A stretch of 64,000 bases of DNA, from contig CM028379.1 of NCBI GenBank assembly GCA_013146195.2, positions 106,738,793 to 106,802,792 of the forward strand, read 5' to 3'. The first letter of the stretch is position 1. Each line of letters begins with the position of its first letter. The notes beneath the pieces are model-generated. The model searched no databases, had not been told where the DNA came from, and saw only the letters and a list, made by a program, of their open reading frames with translations. Both the position numbers and the translations under genes were made by a program. Origin of the DNA: Codonopsis lanceolata (lineage: Eukaryota > Streptophyta > Magnoliopsida > Asterales > Campanulaceae). Below are positions 1 to 11,231 of the stretch, one piece after another.

Positions 1-860
1 TGGAGATTCAAATTAGTTTGTACTATTTTCTTTAAATCTTTCTAGTACTTTCCTGCATTATCTAGCGTTTTCTCTTTTGTCATCTTCTCTATCAGTTGTC
101 CATCTCTTCTAGTATCTTTCCTTATTTTTGCTTGCAACCGTCCTACAAGTACACCTCTTTTTGCTTGCAACCATTAAGGAGGAGAGATTAGTGATGACAT
201 ATCGCTATATCGCTATGACATTTCTAGGAAGAATTATGACATAAGGAGGAGTATGACATACTCTAATCGCTGAACCAAGAGAGCAAATGGAAAACACACA
301 CAATGTGACAATCATTTCCCTAAAGCTGATTCTTAGTGAATCATGCCTAGCCTTTGTGGCACTTCTGTTGAAAAATTTTCTTAAAATAAAAACCCTCTGT
401 TGAGTCTTACTTTCAACAGAGATCATTTACTTTCAACAGAACCATAAAAGTTTTTCAAAATGGTATTACAAGCAATCCTTATTGAACTACCTTCAGAAAC
501 ATACATTTACTCAAGGATTTGCTACTCTTACTTGCAAAAACAAAATCTTTTAGTTTATAAAAATCTATGTGCAAGTAAGAAATCTAAAAACTTTTAGATC
601 ATGTTCAAACCTCTTTCAAAATACTAAGTGATCTAAATTGTTTTTACTATTGCGTTACCGGTTCAGTACTTTGATTTATCGAGTCTGTAATAGCAATAGT
701 AGACTACACAAAAGCCATCGCTTATGTAATTATCAACATAGGACATGTCTTGTGATAAAATGATTATTCATTGTGGACATGTTATTACTATGTCTTGATA
801 AAATGCTTTAGTGCTTTGTATATGTCATTTTGTAATGGTTCCAAGCAAATAGGAGGAGAT
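1..860 (+). mobile_element. 3' end of a family C LTR-retrotransposon internal region, with polypurine tract
   Basis: No coding frame longer than a random ORF is visible. The last bases (about 851-860, AGGAGGAGAT) form a purine-rich tract directly before TGTTGGAATATG, the start of the LTR. In Copia-type elements a GGGGGAGAT-like tract stands just before TGTTGG, so this is read as the 3' end of the internal region of a plus-strand element whose body lies left of the window. Assignment as 3' internal DNA rests on the tract and its position, because no second copy of this segment is in the window. Confidence 0.6.
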
Positions 861-900
861 TGTTGGAATATGCTTCTTGATAATTTACTTATCACCTTGC

Positions 901-904
<4 letters not shown>

Positions 905-993
<89 letters not shown>
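905..993. repeat. (TA)n microsatellite in LTR C
   Basis: Uninterrupted TA array of about 89 bp. The second LTR copy has only a few TA units here (about 57563-57571), so it expanded in this copy. Confidence 0.95.
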
Positions 994-995
<2 letters not shown>

Positions 996-1706
996 ATTTG
1001 CTTGCCCCCATTACAAGTGAGTCATCACGAGTGGCTAAAAGGTCTGCTTACCGGTTAGCGTGGCAACTCGTGTGACATCACATAGGTCTTAGATTAGGTG
1101 TGACCTGATCAAGTCCTACCTTCCTACATGATGATTGAACAGACCAGCACTTCACGCACTAAGCACCGGAAGACTTGCCGCAATGTCAAAAGCCTTCAGT
1201 GATAAAGATTAGAACATCTCGAAGACTCACCACCAGCAAACATACTACAATTAAACTGTTCGCACCAGCAGACATCAGCTCTCCTGAATCGGAAGACTTG
1301 TTTCACTGGCCCGAGCATTCCACCGGCAGACTTAATTCTGCACGTGCTATAGAGAAAAGACTAGAAGTAGTTCAAATCAAGACAAATATGTTCAAGCCTC
1401 AGAAAGCTTGACATAGTTAAAGCTACAAGACTTTCTCTCACTCACGTGGTCTGTAAAGTCAAAAAGTAATTACTTTATTGAACAGACCACATGACAGTAC
1501 AACAGACATCAGACCTACTTTTCAGAGACTTATCAACATAGTCTGACAGACAACAAGTTCCAAGATCTACAGGACTAAATCTTTGCCCCAAATAGTCAAA
1601 GATATTATGGACAAAGATCTCTATCTGATAGACTTCAACAACTATATCTCTAAACGGATAGAAACATCAAATCTTCATCTCTTAATGATCACATTTGACT
1701 CCAGTC

Positions 1707-1715
1707 TATATAAAT
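1707..1715 (+). promoter_or_regulatory. TATA box of LTR C
   Basis: TATATAAAT about 850 bp into the LTR, conserved with the same flanks (CCAGTC before it) in the other LTR at 58294-58302. It probably marks the U3/R promoter. Confidence 0.65.
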
Positions 1716-2320
1716 CCTCTCTCTTACCCAAGACACACAGTGAGCTGAGATTTTCTCACAGAGACTATGAGCAACGAGTGACAGAACTCACTCAAGAGCT
1801 TCAAAGAAACAGAGAGATCTACAACGAGATCGTTCTCACCAACGCATCTCAGATCTCTACAGAAGATTGCAGTAAATCTATTCAGAACTTAGCAAGACAC
1901 TTTCAGTGGATTGCTAAGCAAGAAAAGCTTGGAGAAGAAAAGAGACTGATCAGAAACTTCAAAAGACAGAGATCAAGATTAGAAGATTGATGTTAGATAA
2001 TGTCTGAAGAAAATGAAGAGATGTCTTTAGATATTGCATTCATACCTTCAGATTTGTATTCCAATACAAATGCTGTTGATTGTGCAATAATCATTCATCA
2101 TGGAAGGTCGAGTGCTCTGCACTCAATCGTTCAAATATCTTTTATCTGAACGACCTTGAAAATTCTCTTCTTATAACAATTTCTCTTTTTCGTCTCCTAT
2201 TGCCCTTTACTGCTTAAATATTCATGAATGGATAATTAAGTAAGGATTGAGGCTTGAGAGAAGAAAGACAGAAACTGTACATAGAATATTTAGACTGATG
2301 TAATATGTAATTTATCTTTG

Positions 2321-2326
2321 AATAAA
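2321..2326 (+). terminator. Polyadenylation signal of LTR C
   Basis: AATAAA in a stretch conserved between both LTRs (second copy at 58925-58930), about 610 bp after the TATA box. It probably defines the R/U5 side. Confidence 0.45.
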
Positions 2327-2768
2327 TTCATATGTTCTTACAAATATTTTATCTCTCAGTCCTTATATATTTATGAGCTTTTTACAAATTAATTTATCTT
2401 TAGAAAAGTTATTCTCTAATTGATTTCCTAAGTATGCATTTGAAAGAAGTATTAAGTGTGCTGTTGTTCTGATCATATATTCGTGTACAGCCATTTAAGA
2501 CTTTTCCAAATCTAAAGCCTCTTTACTTTTCGTTGCTTAAATTCTTTATTACCGGCTTTTGATTTGTCTGGCAGTTTACTGGCAGAGTTGGTAATTCTGC
2601 TTAGAGCAAGTCTACCGATAGCCTCTACCGGAAGACATGCTCAACACGCTAAACTGCAAATGCCACTAAAACTATGCTTTATATATATCCAAAAGAAAAG
2701 TTTTTAAATTGACATCATAGGCTATTCACCCCCCCTCTAGCCTATTTGAGCATTATTGTGGACTAACA

Positions 2769-5700
2769 AAGAATATAGTCTGCTAATACAGGATGTGTCT
2801 TATGGGCTTAGCAGACATGCTGTTTGCTGAATAAGGATGAAACAGCAGGCATTGAGGTCTGCTGATACCAAGTGAATGATGAGCATTTCAGCAATCCTTT
2901 CCTTTGGGGTGCCTTGGCTTCTGGAAGGATGGACCATAGGCTTCATCGACAAAGATTAACTGATGACTATGCTTCTTTACAATAGAATCTCAATTAAATT
3001 ATAAGAGCATTTAGAAGCAAAACAGAAGATATCAACCATTTTAGTTAAGCCACTTGTATCACAAAGGATCAAGTAACTCATACTAAGTTTGGTTGACAGT
3101 ACAGAGGTAAAAGAATGTATTTTGCTTCAAGGTCAACAACTAAGATGATGACTAACCTTTCTAAGAGAAGGAAGTCATTTGTTCAATACAAAGGAAAGAA
3201 AGATTTACGAGCAGAGTTTGTCTTTAAACAGAGGAAACAACAGATAGGTAAAGAAATTAAAGACTAATTGTTCCTCAGAAGGTCAGCCTTCCAACAACAG
3301 ATATAAAGTCTACTGTTGAAGCTAATGAGACCTGAAATTTGCATGGGAATCAAGATTCACCAGAACATCATGGGTTAAGGTGAGATCTTCAATTCCTAAG
3401 AAATGAGTTGCAAGGTAAGCAGTCCTTTCTAAGAAATCCAAAACTAAAGTTATCTGTATTCCAACACTAATTCTTCTGATGAGATTTCTGCCAGTAATCA
3501 TTGAAGTTTTCAAACAAAATAAAGTTGATTTGTTGAGTTAAGATCAGTTTTCAGTTGATAATGACAGTAGTTAAAGCAAGATGGAATCAAAAATTGTCAT
3601 TAAAACAAGAATCAACTTAGTCTTTTGAGCATCAGAAGTTTTGATAAAAGATTTAAAGTCTTCTGTGCTTTCTGAATCAAATCAGCAAAGGATCTGATTC
3701 ATAAGACTATTATTTAAAAGATATATCCTGGGATCGTCTCATCAGAATTATGTTGAATAGGAATACTTATGGTTAAGGATTGGTTTGCTATTGGGTTAAC
3801 AGCAGAGTTATGTTTGCTGTTGTGAATTCGGAACAAAGTTTTCATAACAAGAAGTACATGTACCGAAATCATAAGCAAACATACAATTTCATGCTATCAA
3901 GGAATGTTCATACAAAAGCAGATAGACATGAAGTAAAGTTGCTTTGAACAAGTTCTCATTTAGATCAAAATATACTCGAATACAAAGAGGATATAAAGAT
4001 TACGAGATTCAATACAACTTCCGGTGACTTAACTACTCCTATTAAACAACTAATCTAAACACCTGATACATTTCTAAAGATAAGAAAGTTACAAGGAGAT
4101 GTCTATGAAAACCATGGACCCAGATCCGTTTAACCGGTTGGCAAACAGAATAGGTCCAGATCAAGGGACTTAAAGTGAGCCAAGGAAAGAGCGGGGCTCA
4201 TCCTTTTCTCCTCTTTAGTAGGTTTTCTCTATCCGAGGTGCACTGCATAAACACCTACTAGATTTCTAGATATCGGTTCCAATGCAGGCACTCATCCTCG
4301 GAGGTTTGAGAGGGAAAATCTGAGGAGGATCACATTTGGCTCACTGAAGATAGGAGGATCTTCTAAACGAGAAGGAGAATTCAAATGTGAACAAGGATAG
4401 AGAGAAACGTGAGATATATGCTAAATGGTTGTTGAGGAAAATCTTCATACAAGAGGAATCCTCGAAACTAACCAAACAACTTATGGTGGATAGGAAGGGT
4501 AATTCCAAGTTGTTGAGAGAGAAACTTGATCTAGTGCTAAGAATTCTCCTAAGTAACATTTTGAAAGGAAGGGATTTTGTATCAGCGTCTATCATAGTGT
4601 TTGGGGGTAGTTTGCAAGTGATAGAGATGAGGGAAATGATGTCTCTATAAATACTCGCTGAGGTAAGGCAATGGACCGGTTAATGAAATGAATTCATTAA
4701 GTATGAGGAGTCCAGTCAACTACTCTCATTTAAAGTTATATCGAGTAAAGTGAGAGATAGTTGAAATTCCTAGATATCTGGTAGAGTATTCTCCTTGAAA
4801 GCTTAAAAGATTCTGAAAAGACTGAACAACTTTCTTGAGAAAAATAAAAGGTTTTCATAAAGACAAAACACTTTTTTAGTTGATTTGACAAAACAACATT
4901 TTTCAGAAAAAAAGTTTTGAGAAATACATTTATTTCTTTTCAAAAACATTTTTGTCTTTACCGAGATTCTATGAAATTTGTCTTTTACTTCAAAAGGTAG
5001 TCAATTTCAAAAATCTTAACCTCAACCTTTGTAGAAATTACAAAGATACCCATGTAGTTTGCATATTATCTACTAAGGTGAAAACTCCTATAAGTCAGCA
5101 CACAGAACTGAGCTTATGAAGTACAGAGCAACAAGAATGTTCGACAAAGAAGATGGTTTGAAGATGACACATTCAAAGTAGATCAAGATATTCTAATAAA
5201 TACTTGATAAGGAGACACCAAACCAGTTGAGTAATGGAAATCATACTTAATAGAATGTAATAAGATCAAAGAGCAAAGTATGATAAGCAATTACTTAAGC
5301 TTTATATTTGCTGAGAATAGACAGAAAAGAACAGAGCATGCAAATATAAGGCTATGCAGTGATGATATATTCATGATCATGATTAACAAGGAATCATAAG
5401 CAGATATCAATCATATATCACAATCCAGAAAGAAGAAGATTAGACTGAAGCAAGTAAAATAGAATCCTGCAAGTCAGTCAAGCATAATTTTTACGCTGTA
5501 AGAGAGAGAATAAAATGTGCTTGTTGATCTTTGAAAGAATCTGTATCCCTGAATAAGAATCAAGAAGAACATTAGCAACATTTTATGAGCTTTTGAAAGC
5601 TCCAGAAAAATCTAGATACTAGAACAAGTATTTCAAGAAAATTCGAGAGAATGAGAAGAAGGACTGAATCTTGAATCTCTTATTCTCCCTTGGTCTTATG

Positions 5701-6478
5701 TGCAAAGAGAAGGATTTTTAAAAAAATAAGGAAGAAGCACCAGACAAGGGATGTACCTTTGATGACAGTCATGTTTGGATCAGGGTAGATGTTCTTCAGA
5801 AGATGCCTTTTGGAATCTGAGCTAGTAAGTCGGAAGTGGATGTTGCCTAAAGAGTAGATTTCATATGCAACAACTTGTGAGATCTTTAATTCATATTTCT
5901 TAGTTTTTTTTTTTGAAATATAGGCCAAGTTCCCAGAAACTAAATATCATATAACAGAGGGATCAATCAATGTTTCATGATATAGAGTTTTTGACTCTTA
6001 ACCTTTTTCAAGAGAATAAATATGAATCATTTTAAAATTCTTTCGCAGTGAAGTTCCAGAATTTTTAACTAAGAAAATTTTCTCTCGAGAAGGTGTTGGA
6101 TTGATTACAATCATTAGCCTTATGTCAAGAGAGTTCGAATCAGAAATCCTTTTTAATTGATGCATCCATTGGAGTATTATACATCTGAGGAATAGTTATT
6201 CATAATGCCAATTGATATGTATATATGTCATATGAATAATTATCCCACAATCATCATGGTAATTTTCTATCTCATAAAAATTTTGAAAACAAAATAATTT
6301 TTCAAAATAAGTATGTTTTTCAAAAATTTATCTCAAATGAAATCCTTGTTAAAAGTTTTTAAAGATTTAAAACAAAATTTACTTTTGACATGCATTTGGG
6401 ATGAGCATTCGAGGATCAAACTCTCAGGTGGCTAGTCCTGGCATATAGCATGAAGAGCTATGCTCTATAAATTGTTTC
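2769..6478 (-). mobile_element. Inverted 5' internal region of family C, primer-binding site at the right end
   Basis: The reverse complement aligns with 59347 to about 63110: both contain the 5' leader (GAGAGTTTGATCCTCGAATG), a shared small frame (minus 4595-4443 against plus 61208-61360) and a further shared block (minus 3501-3370 against plus 62113-62250). Spacing is nearly constant apart from about 190 bp extra here. The degenerate primer-binding site and the last few LTR bases lie at about 6450-6478. The LTR expected to the right is replaced by a LINE. The left end abuts the end of an oppositely oriented LTR. No gag or pol was recognised in any frame. Confidence 0.8.
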
Positions 6479-6539
6479 CTACTCTCTCTCTAGACCCTTT
6501 CTCTCTTTGGCTTAGGGTTTGCCCAGCGTTCGTGTGGCT

Positions 6540-8116
6540 ATGCCACCAGATCCGTCCCCGTCGGATACTCCTCCGACATCTTCAGGGGTTGATTCTCCAC
6601 CTCCGGCTACAGGTCCTACTTCATCTAAGGTTCCGATCCCGCCTCCATCTTATGCGGCTGCAGTTAATTCTAAGGCGGCAGTGAACTGCCTTAACCCTAA
6701 CAAGGTATCTGCCCTTAAGGAAATTCCTCTAGCCCCTCGTGCTCTTATAGCCATAATGAATGATCTGGGTTGTTTATTTACTCCAGTGAAGATTGATATG
6801 CTAGAAAAACAATTTTCCTCTACCTTAATTATGAAGTTTTCGGTTGGGCGTCCTCCCCTTCATGTGATACAAGACCACATTGCACAAAATTGGAAGCTAA
6901 CGGCCAGGTTCATAGTAGGTCTTTTAGATCCTCGTCACATCATGATCCATCTTACTTCGGAAGACGATATGGTGCGAGCTCTTTCTAAAGAATCGCGCAT
7001 GATCAATAGTTGCATGTTCCGGCTTTTCCGATGGTCCTCAGATTTTACCTTTCGGAAGGACAATCCTGTGGTTGCGGTTTGGGCAAGGCTTCATCATCTT
7101 CCTTTGCCTTTCTTCAATCCGGCTAGCCTTCATCGAATTGTCAATTCTATTGGCCATTTTTTGCGGGCGGATGACAAGACTCTCGCGCTTAGTCATCCGA
7201 TGTTTGCTCGGGTTTGCATTGAGATAGATGTCTCAAAACCCCTCCCATCACGCGTTTGGATTGGTACGTCGAAAGATCATGGTTTCTAGCAACAAATTGA
7301 ATTTGAAGGGAATACGTCTTTCTGTACGGCTTGTGGTCTTCTTGGGCACATTGCAGCCGAATGTCGGAAAAAAGGGAAAGGAACTTATCAAGCTCAGGAT
7401 TCACTTCGAACCCAGTTAATCTCGGTACCACTAAGTTGGACTCGACGGCTAATATTCCTCCGGCTATGGATGGCCCTAATATTGCCCAGAATATTGCCCA
7501 GACTATTCCACCACCAGTTGAGCATTCAAAGGGTCATGCTCTTAACCCTGGCCCTATTCATGTGGCCTCTACGCAACAATGGAGAAAGAAGCAATCCGGT
7601 GCTCATGGCGGTCCATCAGTTTCAGAAGCGGTTAGGGTTGAACCTGTTGTGGAGATTAACGAGAACAATGTGCCTAAGGCAATGGATGGTACAAGGGAGC
7701 AAGGGTATGTGACGGAAGCGGCTAACCCTAATGATGCTGACACTAGAGTCAATTCGGGCCCTAGTAACGAGTCGACTGCCACCACTTCTCCTCCTTCACA
7801 GCCTACGCCGATTGTCATGCACAATACATTCGAGGTCTTACACTCGTTGCATGATGAGGATGGCGATGTTAATTTGTTTGACAAGCTTCCCCCTTCTGAT
7901 AAACCTCTCTCTCGGACTTCATCGGAGATGGATATGCATGTGCCTACAAAAAGGCGGCTTGATAGATCGGCTTCTTGTGACAATGTTTGGGAATATCCCT
8001 CGTTTGAAGCCAATATTAAATCTTTCCATGAGGAATGTAAGAAAGCTCATCGTCAGCTTAAAGCAAAAACGAACCGCCGCATCACCCGTGCGGCAGCCAA
8101 GTCTAAAGCCTGTTAG
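6540..8116 (+). pseudogene. LINE ORF1 (DUF4283 / CCHC zinc-knuckle RNA-binding protein), broken
   Basis: ORF1 of plant L1 elements encodes a nucleic-acid-binding protein that coats the element RNA. The frame starts at the ATG at 6540 with a Pro/Ser-rich N-terminus. Residues about 65-240 look like the DUF4283 domain of plant LINE ORF1. A TAG at 7287-7289 interrupts the frame. The same frame continues into a zinc knuckle of form CxxCGLLGHxxxxC (about 7323-7370). The C-terminal part, ending with a basic RRITRAAAKSK-like tail at 8116, lies in another frame, so there is a frameshift near 7400-7420. The tail resembles the ORF1 end of the second LINE at 33550. Recognition is by motif and domain order only. 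Confidence 0.8.
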
Positions 8117-8147
8117 GCTCAGTTTCTCTCTTCCTTTTCGGTTTCTT

Positions 8148-8286
8148 ATGGCTGTGCTCATATGGAATGCTAGGGGTGTTGGTAACACCGACATTATTGA
8201 TTATCTAAAACTTCTTAACTGTCAGAATAATGTCTCTCTCTGTGTTATTTTGGAGCCTAAGCTTGCAGGAGATCGTTTTCAACATA
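8148..8286 (+). pseudogene. LINE ORF2 N-terminus (endonuclease start), truncated
   Basis: Begins about 30 bp after the ORF1 stop with MAVLIWNARGVGN, the typical start of the apurinic-like endonuclease of plant L1 ORF2, followed by an LEPK motif matching the second LINE at about 33665. It is cut after about 46 codons at the (TG)n junction, so endonuclease, reverse transcriptase and RNase H are all missing. Confidence 0.8.
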
Positions 8287-8399
8287 TAAATATGTGTGTG
8301 TGTGTGTGTGTGTACAAAACAATTAATTTTTTCAACAATTAATTGAGTCTAGCCCTCATTTCTTTTTTTAAAAAACAATGTCCCTAGCAGAGTCGCTAC
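8287..8399 (-). mobile_element. Start of a family A internal region with primer-binding site
   Basis: On the minus strand this follows the LTR end directly. The primer-binding site is 8384-8399 (GTAGCGACTCTGCTAG on the minus strand), close to the GTGGCGACTCTGCTG form after the other A and B LTRs, the tRNA-Arg type of Ogre/Tat elements. The next bases (GAGTCTAGCCC) match 23221-23233. A short (TG)n array occupies 8293-8313. Confidence 0.8.
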
Positions 8400-8794
8400 T
8401 GTGAGAACCCCGTTTCGCGAACACATGCCGTTCGAGTGTGAAAACGACGACATGACTCAAGAAATATCAGAGCACGTGGAATACGTCTGATCTCGTTGTG
8501 GACTCTAAATATATGTGTACAGAGTCACCACCTCTATTTTAAGGTTATACAGAGAAAAACCAGTTATTCCAGAAAATAAGTAGGTTCGGAGGCTAGGTTA
8601 CAAGTTAGGAAGGGGTTAGGCACCCAACTCGCCCTTTCGGTCTTAGTTTGGGGTTTTGTTAAATGAACGTGCTTTTAAAAGTATATAGTCCAGAAAAAGT
8701 ATTTATTATATGTATATGTTGAAAATAACATTACTTTGTTTAATGTTATTTGGGCATAGTAATAGCTATGTATGTGTGTTTATGTCTAAATATT

Positions 8795-8798
<4 letters not shown>

Positions 8799-8873
<75 letters not shown>
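8799..8873. repeat. (AT)n microsatellite in LTR A
   Basis: About 75 bp. It occupies the same position in the LTR as the arrays at 23745, 30200 and 37903. Confidence 0.95.
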
Positions 8874-8874
<1 letters not shown>

Positions 8875-9096
8875 CATGCATAATTATATCTTTACAACAT
8901 GCATAATTACTTTATTTACATAATATGCATATTATAATATTCTACATTTATATTAGTGAGATAAAACAATAAATTGATACTTACCTCTTGTAGTGTGAAT
9001 GTCTGACCTGGTATATACGCCTAGGCTTTAGCCCATTAGGTGCTCGAAGACTTCAAGTGTGCTCCCCATGTCCTTCCAAGAGAGGGAGTCTTTTTT

Positions 9097-9197
9097 ATGA
9101 GTATGAGTATGAGTATGAATATGAGTATTGAGTATGAGTATGAGTATGCGTATGAGTATTGAGTATGAGTATGACTATGAGTATGAGTATAAGTATA

Positions 9198-9275
<78 letters not shown>

Positions 9276-9317
9276 AGTATGAGTATGAGTATGAGTATGA
9301 GTATGGATATGAGTATG
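9097..9317. repeat. (GAGTAT)n/(GGGTAT)n hexamer array in LTR A
   Basis: Degenerate GAGTAT units flank a pure core of GGGTAT from 9203 to 9271 with twelve GGG runs spaced by three bases, which fits the standard G-quadruplex pattern. Translated it gives Tyr-Gly repeats, which are not a gene. Other A LTRs have a different simple repeat at this place. Confidence 0.93.
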
Positions 9318-9649
9318 TGATCGGTTTGCTGGGGGGTAAAGACTGGATTTTCAGATGGCTCGCTGCAGGGTGCAGAGTGAAGAGGCTTTCTTCTTCTTCT
9401 TCGGCAGAGGAGGCTTAAGGAAGGTAAAATGGGATGAAATGTGTGTATTTATAGGAGAAGAACGGTCGATTAAAAGCCAATTTTCTCTCCATATCAGTGC
9501 ATGGCGTGCCAGGTGGAAGCCTGGGAGCGAAACAACGCAGAAAGCAAGAGGTGGCTGAAGGAAACGGCAGCGTTTAAACTGCCAAAGGAGAGGAAGGAGC
9601 ATGGAGTGGCTCCCTTATATGGATTATGGCTCCCAAGGGTTGGGAGCGG

Positions 9650-11030
9650 TGTGAGTGCCCCGATTTTCGACCTTTCCCCCGCTACGTGAGAAGCGGGTGG
9701 TTTCAAAACCTTTAAGGCGCGTGGAATACGCCCGACCTCTATTGTGGACTCAAAATGTGATCAACAGAGTCGCCATATTTATTTTAAGGAAAACAAAGAA
9801 AAACAAAAAATAACCAGATTTACAAAGGGTTCGGAGGCTAAGTTACAAGGTGAGAAGGGGTTAGGCACCCAACTCGCCCTTTCGGTCTCAAAATAGTTTT
9901 TGGGCTAAATATGTTTTTTATATATATTTATTTTAACAACTGAAATAAAGCATATAAAATATAGATCTGTATATATATAAGGAAATTATTACAAACTTAC
10001 AACAGCCTCCTTCCTGGAGTTACAAATACAATTATAAATATTTGGTCGTAATAATGGCTCATTTTAGTGCTATTTTCTATAGAATTTCGGACAGCATAAC
10101 TACTTATTTTTCTTACATTTTACTAGTCTAAATAGCACTTTTAATAAATAAAAACTTTAATAAGCCTACCTCTTGAAGCGTGGGGCTTTTATCCCGTACC
10201 AACTAGCTTCTTGCAGGTCCTAGGGTGCGGTCGCTCTGTCCTTGAGGGAGAGGAAGTCTTTTTGTTGCTGCTTTGCTGTTGCGGGGATTCGGGCAGAGTA
10301 CTGCTCCTTTTGGTTACTTTTAGTCTCGCGATCCGGGCGGTACAACCGCTTGCTTTTGCTGCTTTTGTTTGCTTGCTGGCGTCGAAAATCGGGCAGAGCA
10401 ACTGCTTTCTTTTTGCTAGTTTGACGTCTGGATTCGGGCAGAGCAACTGCTCCTTTTGGGATTTTTGGACTGGTGGAATAGGGTGGAATCCTAGCGTGGC
10501 AACTAGGTTTCACTTTGGCCGGTGAGTTTTAGTGTTTGGGGGAGATTTGGCGGAGCTTCGGGGCTAGAGGGAGAAATTCTCTCGGCATTCTCTCAGACTG
10601 CACGGTGAACTCACTGCGTATTGTGTTTTTCACTGTGTGCATTCTGTGTGAATTCTAAAAGCCGAGGTCTCTTATTTATAGGCTGGGAGTGAGGCTTCCT
10701 TCGCTGTTAAGTTTTACTTTCTGTGCTTCATCGGCTTGTACCGTGCGCTGAGAAGATTGTACCAAAAGTAAATTGCTACAGTGCTAGAAGCACTATTGTG
10801 CGCCGCCCATAGGGGATGTGGGCGCCTGCGCCCAAGGTGGCTATGGGCGGTGCCCATAACCATTTTTCTCTTGATTTTTGGCACTTAGGCCCCCTGCATT
10901 TCACTCTTCATGCATCCTACTTTTTATTTTGCATTTTCAACCCTGTAACTTGACAGTTGTTAGCTTTTTAACAAGTCTTGATATTTTATGCAATGTTATA
11001 TATCAGGGGTACGAAATTGGGGTGTCTACA
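9650..11030 (-). repeat. Family B 3' LTR
   Basis: Begins (in plus coordinates) TGTGAGTGCCCCG and ends GGGGTGTCTACA, so TGTAGACACCCC...GGGGCACTCACA on the minus strand. It pairs with 18676-20053. A TATA box (TATAAATAAG on minus) lies at about 10671-10681. The following bases, CCATTGTTGAGGGGCTC on the minus strand (11031-11047), form the polypurine tract. ORFs seen here are repeated in both LTRs with changes and are not genes. Confidence 0.9.
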
Positions 11031-11231
11031 GAGCCCCTCAACAATGGACTTTACGGGTAAACCGAAACTTACCAAGTAAACGAACATCGTTGATAAGAAA
11101 TAGACTCCCAAATTTTGTGGAAATTATAATGGGGAGGAATGTAATAGGCAGCAGTTATAATGCAACAGTTTAGGATGCAGTTCAAATCTCACATACCCTG
11201 AACATATTTAGTTGGTTATCATATTTTTTAA

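Larger units (their letters stand above)
861..2768 (+). repeat. LTR of family C (3' LTR), 1.9 kb
   Basis: Starts TGTTGGAATATG and ends GACTAACA. It aligns along its length with 57518-59346 in the same orientation: shared GTGGCAACTCGTG block, TATA box, AATAAA, and the GGCTATTCACCCCCC tract near the end. The polypurine tract on its left makes it a 3' LTR. Its right flank is not ordinary target DNA but an inverted piece of the same family's internal region. A stop-free frame at about 1608-1990 lies across the promoter and R region and is broken in the second LTR, so it is not annotated as a gene. Confidence 0.88.
6479..8286 (+). mobile_element. L1-type LINE, 5' part only
   Basis: Contains a pyrimidine-rich 5' UTR (CTCTCTCTCTAGACCC), ORF1 and the first about 46 codons of ORF2, then stops at a (TG)n tract that belongs to a family A internal region. 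LINEs normally lose their 5' end, so loss of the 3' end points to later deletion or rearrangement rather than incomplete reverse transcription. Its 5' junction lies within a few bases of the end of a minus-strand family C LTR. Confidence 0.85.
8400..9649 (-). repeat. Family A LTR, left part (split by element B)
   Basis: Starts TGTGAGAACCCCG (minus-strand 3' end). It shares with the other A LTRs the block around 8610-8650 (GGGGTTAGGCACCCAACTCG), the 9000-9090 block and a TATA box (TATAAAT on minus, 9447-9453). The sequence stops at 9649 in GGGAGCGG and resumes at 20054, as shown by the undisturbed LTR at 23287-24711, where GGGGAGCGGCTCC is continuous. This is an insertion of element B with TSD AGCGG/AGTGG. 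Confidence 0.88.

Noticed and set aside
771..1058. ORF running through (TA)n with long Tyr-Ile repeats; similar at 25412-25735 and 37838-38066
   Set aside because: These are translations of microsatellites; stop-free only because TA/TTA units avoid stops in some frames.
1583..1990. 135-codon frame in LTR C, partly conserved at 58152-58346
   Set aside because: It spans the TATA box and probable R region, its upstream end has no ATG (first ATG at 1608), and the second copy is frameshifted. Shared similarity is explained by LTR homology.
4387..4650. 87-codon Lys/Leu-rich frame opposite to family C orientation
   Set aside because: Antisense to the element, not open in the other copy, and no family recognised.
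9203..9271. Telomere-like repeat
   Set aside because: The unit is GGGTAT, not the plant telomere TTTAGGG, and it sits inside an LTR as one of several variable microsatellites.
10189..10546. Overlapping frames on both strands in LTR B, repeated at 19238-19546
   Set aside because: They sit in both LTRs with indels and stops that differ; composition of repeated GGGCAGAGCAACTGCT blocks keeps frames open.
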